In this document: piece after piece, positions 31,859 to 40,297 of the stretch
How the letters are laid out: every line of letters begins with the position of its first letter
Numbering within the stretch: the stretch's first letter is position 1
DNA from: Naasia aerilata
GTDB lineage: Bacteria > Actinomycetota > Actinomycetes > Actinomycetales > Microbacteriaceae
Direction: 5' to 3'
DNA: 64,000 bases
NCBI RefSeq assembly: GCF_030296595.1
Contig: NZ_AP027731.1
Coordinates: forward strand, 3,224,001-3,288,000
The notes under the pieces: generated by a model
What the model saw: the letters and a program-made list of their open reading frames with translations, nothing else
What the model was told of the DNA's origin: nothing
Database searches by the model: none
Position numbers and translations under genes: made by a program

Positions 31859-32332
31859 CTACGTGCGGGAGCGCCGCGACAGCGCGATCGCCTGCCGCAC
31901 CGCCTGGCGGGCCCGCCGCCGGTCGCCCGAGGCGTCGTAGGCGAGCCCGAGCCGGAACCAGGCCCGCCAGTCCTCCGGCGCCTGCTCGACCGCCTCACGG
32001 AAGGCCGGGAACTGGGCATCCGCGGCGGCGCGCTCCGGCCGTCCGCTCGGGCGCAGCGGCAGGTCCGCTGCGGGCAGCTGTCCCTCGAGGTTGAGGCGGT
32101 CGGCGAGCTGCTGCGACCGCACGCCGAACAGGAGCTCTCGGATGAGCGCCCAGGCGCCGAGGAGGGGAAGCACAGTGAGGGCGACGCCGATGGCGACCGC
32201 CACCGGCTCGCCGGATGTGAGGAAGAGTACGGCGCGCTGCCCGGCGAGCACCAGGTAGAGCACGAGGAGGAACGCCATCAGCCCGGCACCGATGAGGCCG
32301 GGCGGCAGCCGCCGACGGGGCGCGTCGGTCAC
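31859..32332 (-). CDS. Small membrane protein with a TPR-like C terminus
   Basis: The start is GTG 32332, overlapping the dapB stop by 4 bp, and gives 157 residues. Two membrane helices (LIGAGLMAFLLVLYLVLAG and VAVAIGVALTVLPLLGAWAL) are followed by a soluble segment with a tetratricopeptide-like helix pair (FREAVEQAPEDWRAWFRLGLAYDASGDRRRARQAVRQAI). TPR units bind partner proteins, so it may recruit a partner to the membrane. Translational coupling to dapB is clear; the reason is not known. Confidence 0.75.
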   Translation of the reverse strand: MTDAPRRRLPPGLIGAGLMAFLLVLYLVLAGQRAVLFLTSGEPVAVAIGVALTVLPLLGAWALIRELLFGVRSQQLADRLNLEGQLPAADLPLRPSGRPERAAADAQFPAFREAVEQAPEDWRAWFRLGLAYDASGDRRRARQAVRQAIALSRRSRT

Positions 32333-33153
32333 GGCGTGGTCGCCGTCGCCGCCTGACCCGACGTCTCGCCGCCCGGTGGCCGGCTCGTCCCGGCGTCCTT
32401 CACCGGTGCCGGGCGCAGGTCCAGCAGCCGGTCGAGGCCCACCGAGACGCCGCGAGTGGTGCGGGCCGCCTGGAGGGCGATGCGGATGCCGGCCTCGTAG
32501 GCAGTCGGGGCGAGCGTCTCGTGGCTGATGGTGAGCACCTCGCCGGTGCCGCCGAACAGGACGTCCTGCTTGGCGTGCACGCCCTGCAGCCGGAGCGAGT
32601 GGATCGGGATGCTCGCGACCTGCTGGCCGCGCGCCCGCTGGTCGGCGTGCGGGGCCGCGACGGGACCCAGCTCGGAGCGCGCCGCTCCGATCAGCTCCGC
32701 GGTCCGCACGGCCGTGCCCGAAGGCGAGTCGATCTTGCCCGCGTGGTGGGCCTCGACGATCTCGATGGAGTCGAAGTACCGGGCCGCCATCGCCGAGATG
32801 GAGCTTGCGATGACGGAGCCGATCGAGAAGTTCGGCACGATCAGGACGCCACCCGATGCCTTGTCCACCCGGCTGCGGAGGGACTCCACGCGCTCGCTGG
32901 ACCACCCGGACGTGCCGACGAGGACGCGGATGCCGTGGTCGACGGCGAACTCCACGAGGCGCGGGGACACCTGGGGCAGCGTGAACTCGACGAGCAGATC
33001 GGCACCGACCATCTCGTCCAGCTCGGAGCTCGAGCCGAGCGACGCGACCAGCTCGAAGCCGTCGGTCTCCTCGACGATCCGGGAGGCGAGCCGGCCCATG
33101 CGTCCCGTGGCTCCCGCCACCGCCACCCGTGTGGTCCCCGGCCCCTGCTGCAT
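32329..33153 (-). CDS. dapB: 4-hydroxy-tetrahydrodipicolinate reductase
   Basis: DapB reduces the DapA product to tetrahydrodipicolinate. The N-terminal nucleotide-binding motif is VAVAGATGRMGRL. The catalytic and substrate-binding motif EAHHAGKIDSPSGTA holds His136, His137 and Lys140. VPNFSIGSV and SHETLAPTAYEAGIRIALQAA are also typical. A Pro/Ala/Thr-rich tail of about 25 residues extends beyond the usual end, giving 274 residues against 245-250 for most homologues. ATG 33153 is the start. Confidence 0.94.
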   Translation of the reverse strand: MQQGPGTTRVAVAGATGRMGRLASRIVEETDGFELVASLGSSSELDEMVGADLLVEFTLPQVSPRLVEFAVDHGIRVLVGTSGWSSERVESLRSRVDKASGGVLIVPNFSIGSVIASSISAMAARYFDSIEIVEAHHAGKIDSPSGTAVRTAELIGAARSELGPVAAPHADQRARGQQVASIPIHSLRLQGVHAKQDVLFGGTGEVLTISHETLAPTAYEAGIRIALQAARTTRGVSVGLDRLLDLRPAPVKDAGTSRPPGGETSGQAATATTP

Positions 33154-33191
33154 CGTTCAACCCTAGCAACGGCCCCCTTTACGCTGAGGGA

Positions 33192-33659
33192 ATGCGCTTC
33201 GTCGACGCCCGGTCGGATTCGCCGGATGCGCGGCGGATGCTCGCGGAGTACTTCTCAGCTCGGGAGCTGAGCTTCACGGGCGGCACCTACCGGGTCTCCA
33301 CCCCGGATCCCGAGGTCTTCGTCCCGCCGGCCGGCGCTTTCGTGCTCGTCGAGGACGACGACGGCGCAGTCGTCGGCTGCGGCGGAGTCCGCCGCCTCCC
33401 GGACGACGAGCGCGGGCCCCGCTTCGAGGTGAAGCACCTGTGGCTGCGCCCGGGGACTCGCGGCCGCGGCTGGGGACGCGCCCTCCTCGCCGAGCTCGAG
33501 AGCCGCGCGGTCGACCTCGGCGCGGCGACGATCGTGCTCGACACCAACGCGACCCTCGCGGCGGCGGGCAGCCTCTACCGCTCGTCCGGCTACGTCTCCG
33601 TGCCGCCGTACAACGACAACCCCAACGCCAATCTCTGGCTGCGCAAGGTACTGGCATGA
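33192..33659 (+). CDS. GNAT-family N-acetyltransferase
   Basis: The protein is 155 residues from ATG 33192. The acetyl-CoA loop is LRPGTRGRGWGRALLAELESRA, preceded by the strand FEVKHLWLR; LDTNATLAAAGSLYRSSGYVSVPPYNDNPNANLWLRK is the typical C-terminal part of the small-molecule/amino-acid acetylating GNATs. The substrate is unknown. Its stop overlaps the start of the next small membrane gene (ATGA), implying coupling. Confidence 0.87.
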   Translation: MRFVDARSDSPDARRMLAEYFSARELSFTGGTYRVSTPDPEVFVPPAGAFVLVEDDDGAVVGCGGVRRLPDDERGPRFEVKHLWLRPGTRGRGWGRALLAELESRAVDLGAATIVLDTNATLAAAGSLYRSSGYVSVPPYNDNPNANLWLRKVLA

Positions 33660-33886
33660 GCCGTCCGGACAGCGATCGACCTCGGGACGAAGAGTCGTTC
33701 TGGCATCGCCGGCGCCCGGGAATCCGGTACGTCTACTCGGCCGCGGCAATCCTGGGCGGGATCATGCTGGCCGTTCGCTTCGCGAGCGGAGGAAGCACCT
33801 GGGCCTTCGTGGCTGCGCTGGTCGTCATCGCGCTCGGTGCCATCTCGATCCCGGTGTACCGGTGGATGGACAAGCGCCGACTCTGA
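33656..33886 (+). CDS. Small two-helix membrane protein
   Basis: The 76-residue protein has a charged N terminus (SRPDSDRPRDEESFWHRRRPG) and two hydrophobic segments, YVYSAAAILGGIMLAVRFA and WAFVAALVVIALGAISIPVYR, and ends in a basic cap (WMDKRRL). It overlaps the acetyltransferase stop by 4 bp. I do not recognise the family. Its length and lack of motifs do not allow a functional call. Confidence 0.65.
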   Translation: MSRPDSDRPRDEESFWHRRRPGIRYVYSAAAILGGIMLAVRFASGGSTWAFVAALVVIALGAISIPVYRWMDKRRL

Positions 33887-33913
33887 CCGGCGCCGAGGCT
33901 GGGCCAGCGAGAC

Positions 33914-34531
33914 CTAGTGCTGCGCAGCCGCACCGAGCTGCGCCTCGTACGCGCTCCACCCGTGGTCGAGGATGCGGAACCCCGCGTCGATCGCCGCCAG
34001 CGCATCCGGCCCACTCGTGGCGAGGAGCTGGATCTGCAGCACGAAGCGGGCGAAGACGCGGATCTCCTCAGTGGGAGCCGGCAGGGACGCCTCCTCAGCG
34101 ACGACGGCGGCCAGGGCGTCCTCGTGGCGCAGCCACATGCGCGCCGCGTAGTCGTTGAGCGCGGGGGTCGACTCGACGAACTCCATGAACCGCCGCCGAG
34201 CGGAGCCGTCGTGGTCGTGCTCGATGTCCAGGATCTCCGCCCGGTAGTACCCCTGGAGGGCGGCCGTGATGGAGGTGCCGGCCGGACGATTCCGGACGAC
34301 GGCGACGAGCTGGTCCCGCTGCTCCTCGTCCTCGTCGAAGACGAGCGCCTCCTTCTGCGAAAAGTGAGCGAAGACGGTGGTCGGCGACACATCCGCCTGG
34401 TCCGCCACCTCGCGGATGCTCACGTTGTCGAAACCGCGTTCCAAAAACAGCATCGTGGCCGCGTCGGAGATAGCCTTGCGCGTCGCGGCCTTCTTGCGCT
34501 CCCGGCGTCCGGCCGGCTCTGAGTCGCTCAT
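33914..34531 (-). CDS. TetR-family regulator of the adjacent MFS exporter
   Basis: The 205-residue protein has a TetR-type N-terminal helix-turn-helix: RKAISDAATMLFLERGFDNVSIREVADQADVSPTTVFAHFSQKEALV (about 19-65). The larger C-terminal part is the ligand/dimerisation region, with no recognisable ligand class. It diverges from the MFS gene, and a clear palindrome overlapping that gene's promoter lies between them, so it is probably an autoregulating repressor of the exporter. Confidence 0.9.
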   Translation of the reverse strand: MSDSEPAGRRERKKAATRKAISDAATMLFLERGFDNVSIREVADQADVSPTTVFAHFSQKEALVFDEDEEQRDQLVAVVRNRPAGTSITAALQGYYRAEILDIEHDHDGSARRRFMEFVESTPALNDYAARMWLRHEDALAAVVAEEASLPAPTEEIRVFARFVLQIQLLATSGPDALAAIDAGFRILDHGWSAYEAQLGAAAQH

Positions 34532-34556
34532 GCAGACACTCTACTGGAATCGGTAG

Positions 34557-34596
34557 GAAAGTGTATTGACACCAAAACTGGTACCGATACACTTTC
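34557..34596. promoter_or_regulatory. Candidate TetR operator overlapping the MFS promoter
   Basis: GAAAGTGTATTG (34557-34568) and CGATACACTTTC (34585-34596) are inverted with one mismatch. They enclose a promoter-like TTGACA (34566-34571) and TACACT (34588-34593) with 16-bp spacing reading toward the MFS gene. Protein bound here would block polymerase. Confidence 0.7.
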
Positions 34597-34600
34597 GCAG

Positions 34601-35859
34601 GTGACCTCTCCTTCCTCCTCCCCGCGGGCGCGCGCCGCGCCTGGACGATGCTCATCGTCCTCACCATGCTGACGACGGCCGGGATGACCGTCGTGCTCCC
34701 GATCCTCCCCTTCGTGGTCCTCCGCTATGTGGAGGACCAGTCGCATCTCGCGGTGTGGGTCGGCGTGCTGGAGTCGGTCAACGCCCTCTGCGCCTTCCTC
34801 GTCGCACCGTTCCTCGGCAGCCTCTCCGACCGCTACGGCCGGCGCCCGGTGATCATCGTCGCGGCGTTCGGCGCCGCGCTCGGCTACCTGCTGTTCGGGA
34901 TCGGCGGATCGATCTGGATGCTGCTGCTCGGCCGGATCATCCAGGGGATCACCGCCGGCGACCTGCCGGCGCTCTTCGCGTATGTCGCCGACATCACCCC
35001 GCCCGAGAAGCGCGCGAAGCGGTTCGGCCTCCTCGGCGCGCTCTCGGGGATCGGGATGATGGTCGGTCCGGCGGCCGGCGGCCTGCTCGCCGCCATCGAC
35101 GTCGACCTCCCCGTCTTCGTGACCGCCGGCATCGCGCTCACCATCGCCGTCCTGAGTATCGTCGCGCTCCCGGAGAGCCTCGCGCCGGACAAGCGGACGA
35201 CGCGCCTCGACATCGCCGGGCTGCACCCCGTGAAGGTCCTCCGGACCGCCTTCGGGCGGAAGGAGCTGCGGGGTCTCCTCATCGGCTTCACCCTCGTGAC
35301 GACCTCCTTCATGTTCTTCGTCAACAACTTCAGCGTGCTCGCCCTCGACGCGGCGCACTGGAACCCGACGCAGGTGGGCCTCGTCATCGCCTCGATCGGC
35401 ATCATCGACATCGTGGTGCAGGGCGTCCTGCTCGGCCTCCTGCTTCCCCGCATCGGCGAACGCGGCGTCCTGGTGGCAGGCGTGACCGTGCAGGCGGCCG
35501 GGCTCCTCGGGCTCGCGATCGTGGGCTCCCTGTTCGCGGCCCCCTGGCTGCTCATCCTGGGCTGCCTGCTACTCGCCGCGGGCCAGGGCGGGGCGACGGC
35601 GGCGATGGACGGGGTGCTGTCGAACTCGGTGGGCGAGGATGAGCAGGGCTGGCTCGCCGGCACGACCCAGTCGCTGTCCTCGGGCATCGGCATGGTGGCG
35701 CCGCTGCTCGCGGGCGCCCTCTACGCGGGCATCGCCCACTCCGCTCCGTACTGGCTGGGCCTCGCGATGATGGTCGCGGCCGCGATCGTGCTCGGGCGGG
35801 TACGCTTCGCGAGCCCCTCGAAGCGCGCGAAGACAGCGGAACCGATCCAAGCCGGCTAA
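34601..35859 (+). CDS. MFS drug/metabolite exporter, probable frameshift at the N terminus
   Basis: The protein is a 12- (or 11-) helix major facilitator: TVVLPILPFVVL and the loop GSLSDRYGRRPVIIVAAFGAALG are the antiporter-type motif A region, typical of TetA/MdtG-like exporters. The most likely start is GTG 34601, seven bases after the operator. One base appears missing in the CCCC run at 34620-34623; restoring it gives SPAGARRAWTMLIVL joined to the ATG 34648 frame. Without correction the only start is ATG 34648 within the first helix. The substrate is unknown; control by the divergent TetR is likely. Confidence 0.85.
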
Positions 35860-35880
35860 CCCCGGCTCGGATCGGGAGGT

Positions 35881-36483
35881 TCACACCGGCTGCGGCTCCG
35901 GCAGGCCGGTGCGGAGCTCGACGGGCAGGTGCGCGAGATCGTTGTGCGCGACCAGGACGGGCGGCTTGGCCGAGCGGACGCGGATGATGGTCAGTCCGCA
36001 GTTGGCCTGGTTGACGCCGAGCCAGCGCCATTCGGGCGCGTCGAACACGTGCCGCACGAACCAGGCGATCACGAAGTTGTGCGTGATCAGCAGGTCGTGC
36101 CGATCCTCACGGGCGGGCGAGAACCACTCCCCCACCGCATCCGCCATCTGGGCGCGACCAGCGTCGATCTCCGCCTCCGTGACGGAGTGGAACCAGGAGT
36201 CGAACGCGTGCGGCATGTCCGGGCTGGGGCCGGAGGGCACGCAGTCGAAGAGCAGGGCGGACGGCTGCGGCTCGAGGGCGGGCAGCAGCTGCCCGAAGAC
36301 CTGGGCCGTCTCCTCCGCGCGCCGCAGCGGCGAGTGCCACGCGCCCGTGAACGGCACGCCGCTCAGCCGGTGGGCGATCAGCTCCGCCTGGCGCTTGCCG
36401 CGCGCCGAGAGCGGGCCGTCGGGCATGCCGTGCTCGGCATCCTGCTGCTCGCCGTGGCGGACGAGGTAGAGGTAGTGAGACAC
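35881..36483 (-). CDS. Histidine phosphatase (phosphoglycerate mutase) family protein
   Basis: The 200-residue protein starts at GTG 36483 and contains the catalytic RHG motif (LVRHGEQQDAE) with the phospho-accepting histidine. WHSPLRRAEETAQVF is the second conserved block and LLITHNFVIAWFVRHV holds the second histidine. Members are phosphatases of small phosphorylated compounds or mutases; this one is a generic SixA/CobC-like phosphatase of unknown substrate. It lies downstream of the M16 peptidase on the same strand with a 42-bp gap. Confidence 0.87.
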   Translation of the reverse strand: MSHYLYLVRHGEQQDAEHGMPDGPLSARGKRQAELIAHRLSGVPFTGAWHSPLRRAEETAQVFGQLLPALEPQPSALLFDCVPSGPSPDMPHAFDSWFHSVTEAEIDAGRAQMADAVGEWFSPAREDRHDLLITHNFVIAWFVRHVFDAPEWRWLGVNQANCGLTIIRVRSAKPPVLVAHNDLAHLPVELRTGLPEPQPV

Positions 36484-36525
36484 CGTTGTCCCTTCGGTTT
36501 CAGGTCGGGAGGAGGAGAGGAGGAG

Positions 36526-37887
36526 TCAGGCCGGCACGGACGCGGTGCGCGAGCCGAGGAGACCCTCGAGCTGGGCGGCATCCGCGGATCCCACGGCGGC
36601 GAGCGACAGGGGCCGGCTGAGCAGCTCCCCCGCGAGCTCCTGCACCTGCGGGGCCGTCACCGCCTCGAAGCGCCGGATCTGCTCGTCGAGGTCGAGGAAC
36701 TCGCCGGTGCCGATCTCGGCGCGGCCCAGCCGGGACATCCGCACGTCCGAGTCCTCGAGTGCCAGCGCGGAGGAACCGGACAGCTGGCCCACCGAGCGCC
36801 GCAGCTCGTCGGCGGTCACGCCGCGCTCGGCCAGCTCGGTGAACTCGCGGAGCATCAGCTCGGCCACGGTCACCGCGTTCTGCGGCGCCGTCGCGGCGTA
36901 GAGGCCCATCAGTCCCGCGTCCGAGAAGGAGGTCGCGAAGGAGTACACCGAGTAGGCCAGGCCCCGCTTCTCGCGCACCTCCTGGAACAGGCGCGACGAC
37001 ATCCCGCCGCCGAGGACCGCGTTGAGCACCGCGAGGGTGGCGCGGCGATCGTCGTCGGCGAGGAGCCCGGGCACGCCGAGGAGCAGGTGGGTCTGCTCGA
37101 GCGGACGCTCGATGACCGTGCACGCGGCACCCTGCGACAGCACGGCGGGGACCGCGGGACGCCGCGCCTGCGGGGCGGCCGGGAGGTCGAGAGACCACCC
37201 GGCGCCGGAGAGACCGTCCTCGACCCAGCGGACCAGCTGATCGTGGTCGACGCCGCCCGCCGCGGTCACGACGAGCCGGGAGGGCCGGTAGCTGCGGCGG
37301 TAGTGCTCAGCGACGCCGTCGCGCGTCGCGCTCTCGATCGTGGAGGGGTTGCCGCCGATGGGGCGCCCCAGGGGATGGTCGCCGAGGACCGCTTCGAAGA
37401 GCCGCTCATTCGCGACATCCGCGGGATCGTCCTCCGCCATCGCGAGCTCTTCGAGGATGACGCCGCGCTCGAGCTCGAACTCCTCGGGATCGAGGACCGA
37501 CGCGGCCACCATGTCGGCGAGCACGTCGACCGCCATGGCCAGGTCCCGATCGCGCACCTTGGCGTAGTAGCAGGTGTACTCCTTGGCGGTGGCCGCGTTG
37601 TGCTCGCCACCGACCGCGTCGAAGGCGATCGCGATGTCGAGGGCGGTGCGCCGCGCCGTCCCCTTGAACAGGAGGTGCTCGAGGAAGTGCGTGGAGCCGA
37701 GCGAGCCGACGGTCTCATCTCGGGACCCGGACGGGATCCAGAATCCCACGGTCGCGCTCTGCGCCCCGGCCACCTGCTCGGTGAGCACCCGGACCCCCGA
37801 CGGGAGGATGCTGCGCCGGATCGTGGAGGCGGGCTGCGGGAGGGTGAGTTCCGGCTCGTCGAGGAGGAGTGCGACTGGGCCTGACAT
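36526..37887 (-). CDS. M16-family zinc metallopeptidase
   Basis: The 453-residue protein has the inverted zinc motif HxxEH in HFLEHLLFKG (His67, Glu70, His71) and the downstream glutamate in VILEELAM (about residue 147). The second, inactive half-domain follows (GLAYSVYSFATSFSDAG and ELRRSVGQLSGSSALALEDS). This is the full-length insulinase-like processing peptidase (PepR in mycobacteria), normally next to pnp. Here a TetR gene and two reductases separate it from pnp by about 3.5 kb. ATG 37887 is the start. Confidence 0.92.
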   Translation of the reverse strand: MSGPVALLLDEPELTLPQPASTIRRSILPSGVRVLTEQVAGAQSATVGFWIPSGSRDETVGSLGSTHFLEHLLFKGTARRTALDIAIAFDAVGGEHNAATAKEYTCYYAKVRDRDLAMAVDVLADMVAASVLDPEEFELERGVILEELAMAEDDPADVANERLFEAVLGDHPLGRPIGGNPSTIESATRDGVAEHYRRSYRPSRLVVTAAGGVDHDQLVRWVEDGLSGAGWSLDLPAAPQARRPAVPAVLSQGAACTVIERPLEQTHLLLGVPGLLADDDRRATLAVLNAVLGGGMSSRLFQEVREKRGLAYSVYSFATSFSDAGLMGLYAATAPQNAVTVAELMLREFTELAERGVTADELRRSVGQLSGSSALALEDSDVRMSRLGRAEIGTGEFLDLDEQIRRFEAVTAPQVQELAGELLSRPLSLAAVGSADAAQLEGLLGSRTASVPA

Positions 37888-37973
37888 CCTCTTCAGCCTA
37901 TGTCACGCGACGGTAACGGCGGCGGGAGGGCGGAGCGCAGGCACCCGAACTGGGGTGGGTCGAAATGAGGACA

Positions 37974-37989
37974 AACAGACTGGTCTGTT
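37974..37989. promoter_or_regulatory. Perfect palindrome, candidate TetR operator
   Basis: AACAGAC-TG-GTCTGTT is a perfect 7+2+7 palindrome, typical of TetR-family operators of the AGACxxGTCT type. It lies 167 bp upstream of the TetR start and 86 bp upstream of the divergent M16 start. The transcript leader between it and the gene also holds GGTCACC-TC-GGTGACC (38126-38141), a perfect hairpin just before the ribosome site. Confidence 0.65.
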
Positions 37990-38155
37990 CAGACGCTCTG
38001 CTACTGTCGAGCCAATGATCCCCCGGATCGGCCAGGGCTACCCACCCTGGTTTTCACGGGTCAACGGTGCTCCCCACACCCGCGGCCCACCTCCTCGGCC
38101 CGAGGCTCTGCCCGGCCGACTGGATGGTCACCTCGGTGACCGAAGGAGAGACGCC

Positions 38156-38755
38156 GTGGCGGCTGACGCCCCCATCCCAGCCGCCCGGCGCCCCTCCGCC
38201 GCCAAGGTGCGCCTCCTCGAAGTCGCCGACGAGCTCTTCTACGCGGAGGGCATCAACACGGTCGGCATCGACCGGATCATCGCGCACGCCGGCGTGACCA
38301 AGGCCACGTTCTACAAGCAGTACGGCTCCAAGGATGCGCTCATCCTGGAGTACGTGACCGGCCGGGACCGGCAGGTGCGGGAGTCGCTCACCGACCTGGC
38401 CCGGACGTCGCCCGACCCGCGGACCACCCTGCGAGCTCTCGTCGAGACGATCATCGCGGACACCAGCCGCATGGACTTCCGCGGCTGCCCGTTCCTCAAC
38501 GCCGCCGCAGAGTTCCCGAACCCCGCGCACCCGGTCCGCCGGGCCATCGTCGCGCACCGGGACTGGTTCACCGGCTTCCTCGAGCAGCTGCTGGAGGAGA
38601 TCGGGCACCCCGCTCCTGGCGCGGCCGCCGACGAGCTCTACCTGCTGCGGGACGGCGCCATGTCGGGCGGCTACGCGGGAGACCCGATCGCCGCCACCTC
38701 CGCGCTCACCCGGGCGGCGGAGCGGGTGCTCAGCGAGCAGTCCCAGAACGCCTGA
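38156..38755 (+). CDS. TetR-family regulator
   Basis: The start is GTG 38156 after AAGGAGAG, giving 199 residues. The DNA-binding domain is KVRLLEVADELFYAEGINTVGIDRIIAHAGVTKATFYKQYGSKDALI (about 16-62). The C-terminal part matches the AcrR/TetR_C_11-like group (DFRGCPFLNAAAEFPNPAHPVRRAIVAHRDWF), whose members often react to small aldehydes or quinones. That fits the two reductase genes that follow on the opposite strand, but the target set is inferred. A palindromic operator lies upstream, consistent with autoregulation. Confidence 0.88.
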   Translation: MAADAPIPAARRPSAAKVRLLEVADELFYAEGINTVGIDRIIAHAGVTKATFYKQYGSKDALILEYVTGRDRQVRESLTDLARTSPDPRTTLRALVETIIADTSRMDFRGCPFLNAAAEFPNPAHPVRRAIVAHRDWFTGFLEQLLEEIGHPAPGAAADELYLLRDGAMSGGYAGDPIAATSALTRAAERVLSEQSQNA

Positions 38756-38805
38756 CCCGCTCGCCCGAGCGCGCAGGGACGTCCGCCTCCTCCACGAACG
38801 CCATT

Positions 38806-38908
38806 TGCGCGGATCAGGAATTCTCACGCCGCTCAGGACGAAGGCCGGTTTTCGCACGCGGTTCAGGACGACACGCCGTCGCGCGGAGGGCATTGCCTGA
38901 ATCGCGCA
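38806..38908. repeat. Imperfect palindromic element with internal repeats
   Basis: TGCGCGGATCAGGAAT (38806-38821) and ATTGCCTGAATCGCGCA (38892-38908) are imperfect inverted arms; two inner copies of TCAGGACGA (38833-38841, 38863-38871) repeat at 30 bp. It lies between the TetR gene and the first aldo/keto reductase, convergent genes, and may act as a terminator. Confidence 0.45.
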
Positions 38909-38938
38909 GAAGCCGAGCCGGGAAGCGGCGTGCCGACC

Positions 38939-40168
38939 TCAGTGCCGCGAGGCGCGGTCCAGCGCGGCGACCTGCGCCCGGGTGAGGTGCACGTGCGCCG
39001 CGGCGACGAGGTCGGCGACCTGCTCGGGCCGGCTGGCGCTCGCGACCGGGGCGGTGACGAGCGGCTTGGTCAGCAGCCAGGCGAGCGCGACCGCCGCGGG
39101 TGCGACGCCCTGCTGGGCGGCGACGTCATCGAGGACCGACAGCACGCGGTAGCCCCACTTGTTGAGGTAGGGCTCGATGCGGGAGGCGCGCGAGTGCGCG
39201 TCCGAGCTGCGCGCGCCCCTCCCCCGGTACTTGCCGGACAGGAAGCCGTTCGCGAGGGACACCGCGGGCAGGACGGCGAGCTGCTGGACCCGGGCGACCG
39301 GGAATAGCTCCTGCTCGAACTCGTCCCGGTGCACGAGGTTGTAGTGCGCCTGGATGCCGGCGAACAGCGGCAGCATCAGCTGGCCCGCCGTGACGCGGGC
39401 CTCCATCAGGCGCTGGGCCGAGAACCCGGACGCCGCCAGGTAGCGCACCTTGCCGCTGCGGATGAGCGCGTCCGCCGCGGTCAGGCTCTCCTCGAGCGGG
39501 ACCGCGGGGTCGTCGGCGGAGAAGTACAGCAGGTCGACCGACTCGACCCCGAGCCGGGAGAGAGATGCCTCGGCCGAGCGGACGATGCTCTGCGCCGACA
39601 GTCCGGGATTCTCCGCGCTCTGCGCGATCTTCGTGGAGAGCACGACGGAGTCGCGCAGTCCGCGCGACTGCAGCCACGCGCCGATGAGAGTCTCGCTGCG
39701 GCCCGCCGCGTACGAGTCGGCCGTGTCGATCGCGTTGCCGCCCGCCTCCACGTAGGCGTCGAGGATCTGCGCCGTCGCGTCGGCGCTCGCCGTCCAGCCG
39801 AAGGTGCTGCCGCCGAGCACGACGGGAAACACCGCGAGGTCGGTGCCGCTGATCCTGCGCGCGCGGAATCGGCGCGCGGGTTCGTCGAGGAGCGGCCGGG
39901 TCTCCTCGGCCGCCATGGCGGCGAGCGTGGAGGCGATGACCGAGTAGGCCTCGCCGACGGCGGGCTCGGCCTCGCGCTCGGTCACCGCGAGGACGGCTGC
40001 CGACGCCTCCGGGGCCGATCCCACTGCCGCCGCAGAGGAGACGGCACCCTCGATCGCCTCAGCCACCGCGGGGCTCGTGCCCTCCACAGTGCTCGGCTCG
40101 AGCTCGTCGATCGGCCAGTCCCACAGCGCAAGCTGCTCGTAGCGGGGCGCGCGCTGAGGATCCGCCAT
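38939..40168 (-). CDS. Aldo/keto reductase-like protein with N-terminal extension, catalytic His absent
   Basis: The 409-residue protein has a unique acidic, Ala-rich extension of about 100 residues before the aldo/keto reductase barrel (ISGTDLAVFPVVLGGSTFGWT onward). The catalytic aspartate and tyrosine are in DTADSYAAGRSETLIG and the lysine in VVLSTKI. The fourth residue, normally histidine in a DLYQxH-type strand, is replaced: the strand reads DLLYFSADDPAVPLEES. It is paralogous to the next gene, 129 bp away on the same strand. Reductase activity is therefore doubtful or altered. The extension contains no recognisable domain. Confidence 0.8.
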   Translation of the reverse strand: MADPQRAPRYEQLALWDWPIDELEPSTVEGTSPAVAEAIEGAVSSAAAVGSAPEASAAVLAVTEREAEPAVGEAYSVIASTLAAMAAEETRPLLDEPARRFRARRISGTDLAVFPVVLGGSTFGWTASADATAQILDAYVEAGGNAIDTADSYAAGRSETLIGAWLQSRGLRDSVVLSTKIAQSAENPGLSAQSIVRSAEASLSRLGVESVDLLYFSADDPAVPLEESLTAADALIRSGKVRYLAASGFSAQRLMEARVTAGQLMLPLFAGIQAHYNLVHRDEFEQELFPVARVQQLAVLPAVSLANGFLSGKYRGRGARSSDAHSRASRIEPYLNKWGYRVLSVLDDVAAQQGVAPAAVALAWLLTKPLVTAPVASASRPEQVADLVAAAHVHLTRAQVAALDRASRH

Positions 40169-40297
40169 GGCGTCCCCTCCGTCCCCGCACAGCCTGTTCG
40201 CGAAGGATTCCAGGCGGCCCGGGGCGCCGATGTGCGACCCCGGGTTGCGATTCTAGGGCGGCCCCGGCGGCGGAGCCGGGGGCCGAATGCCCCCAGT

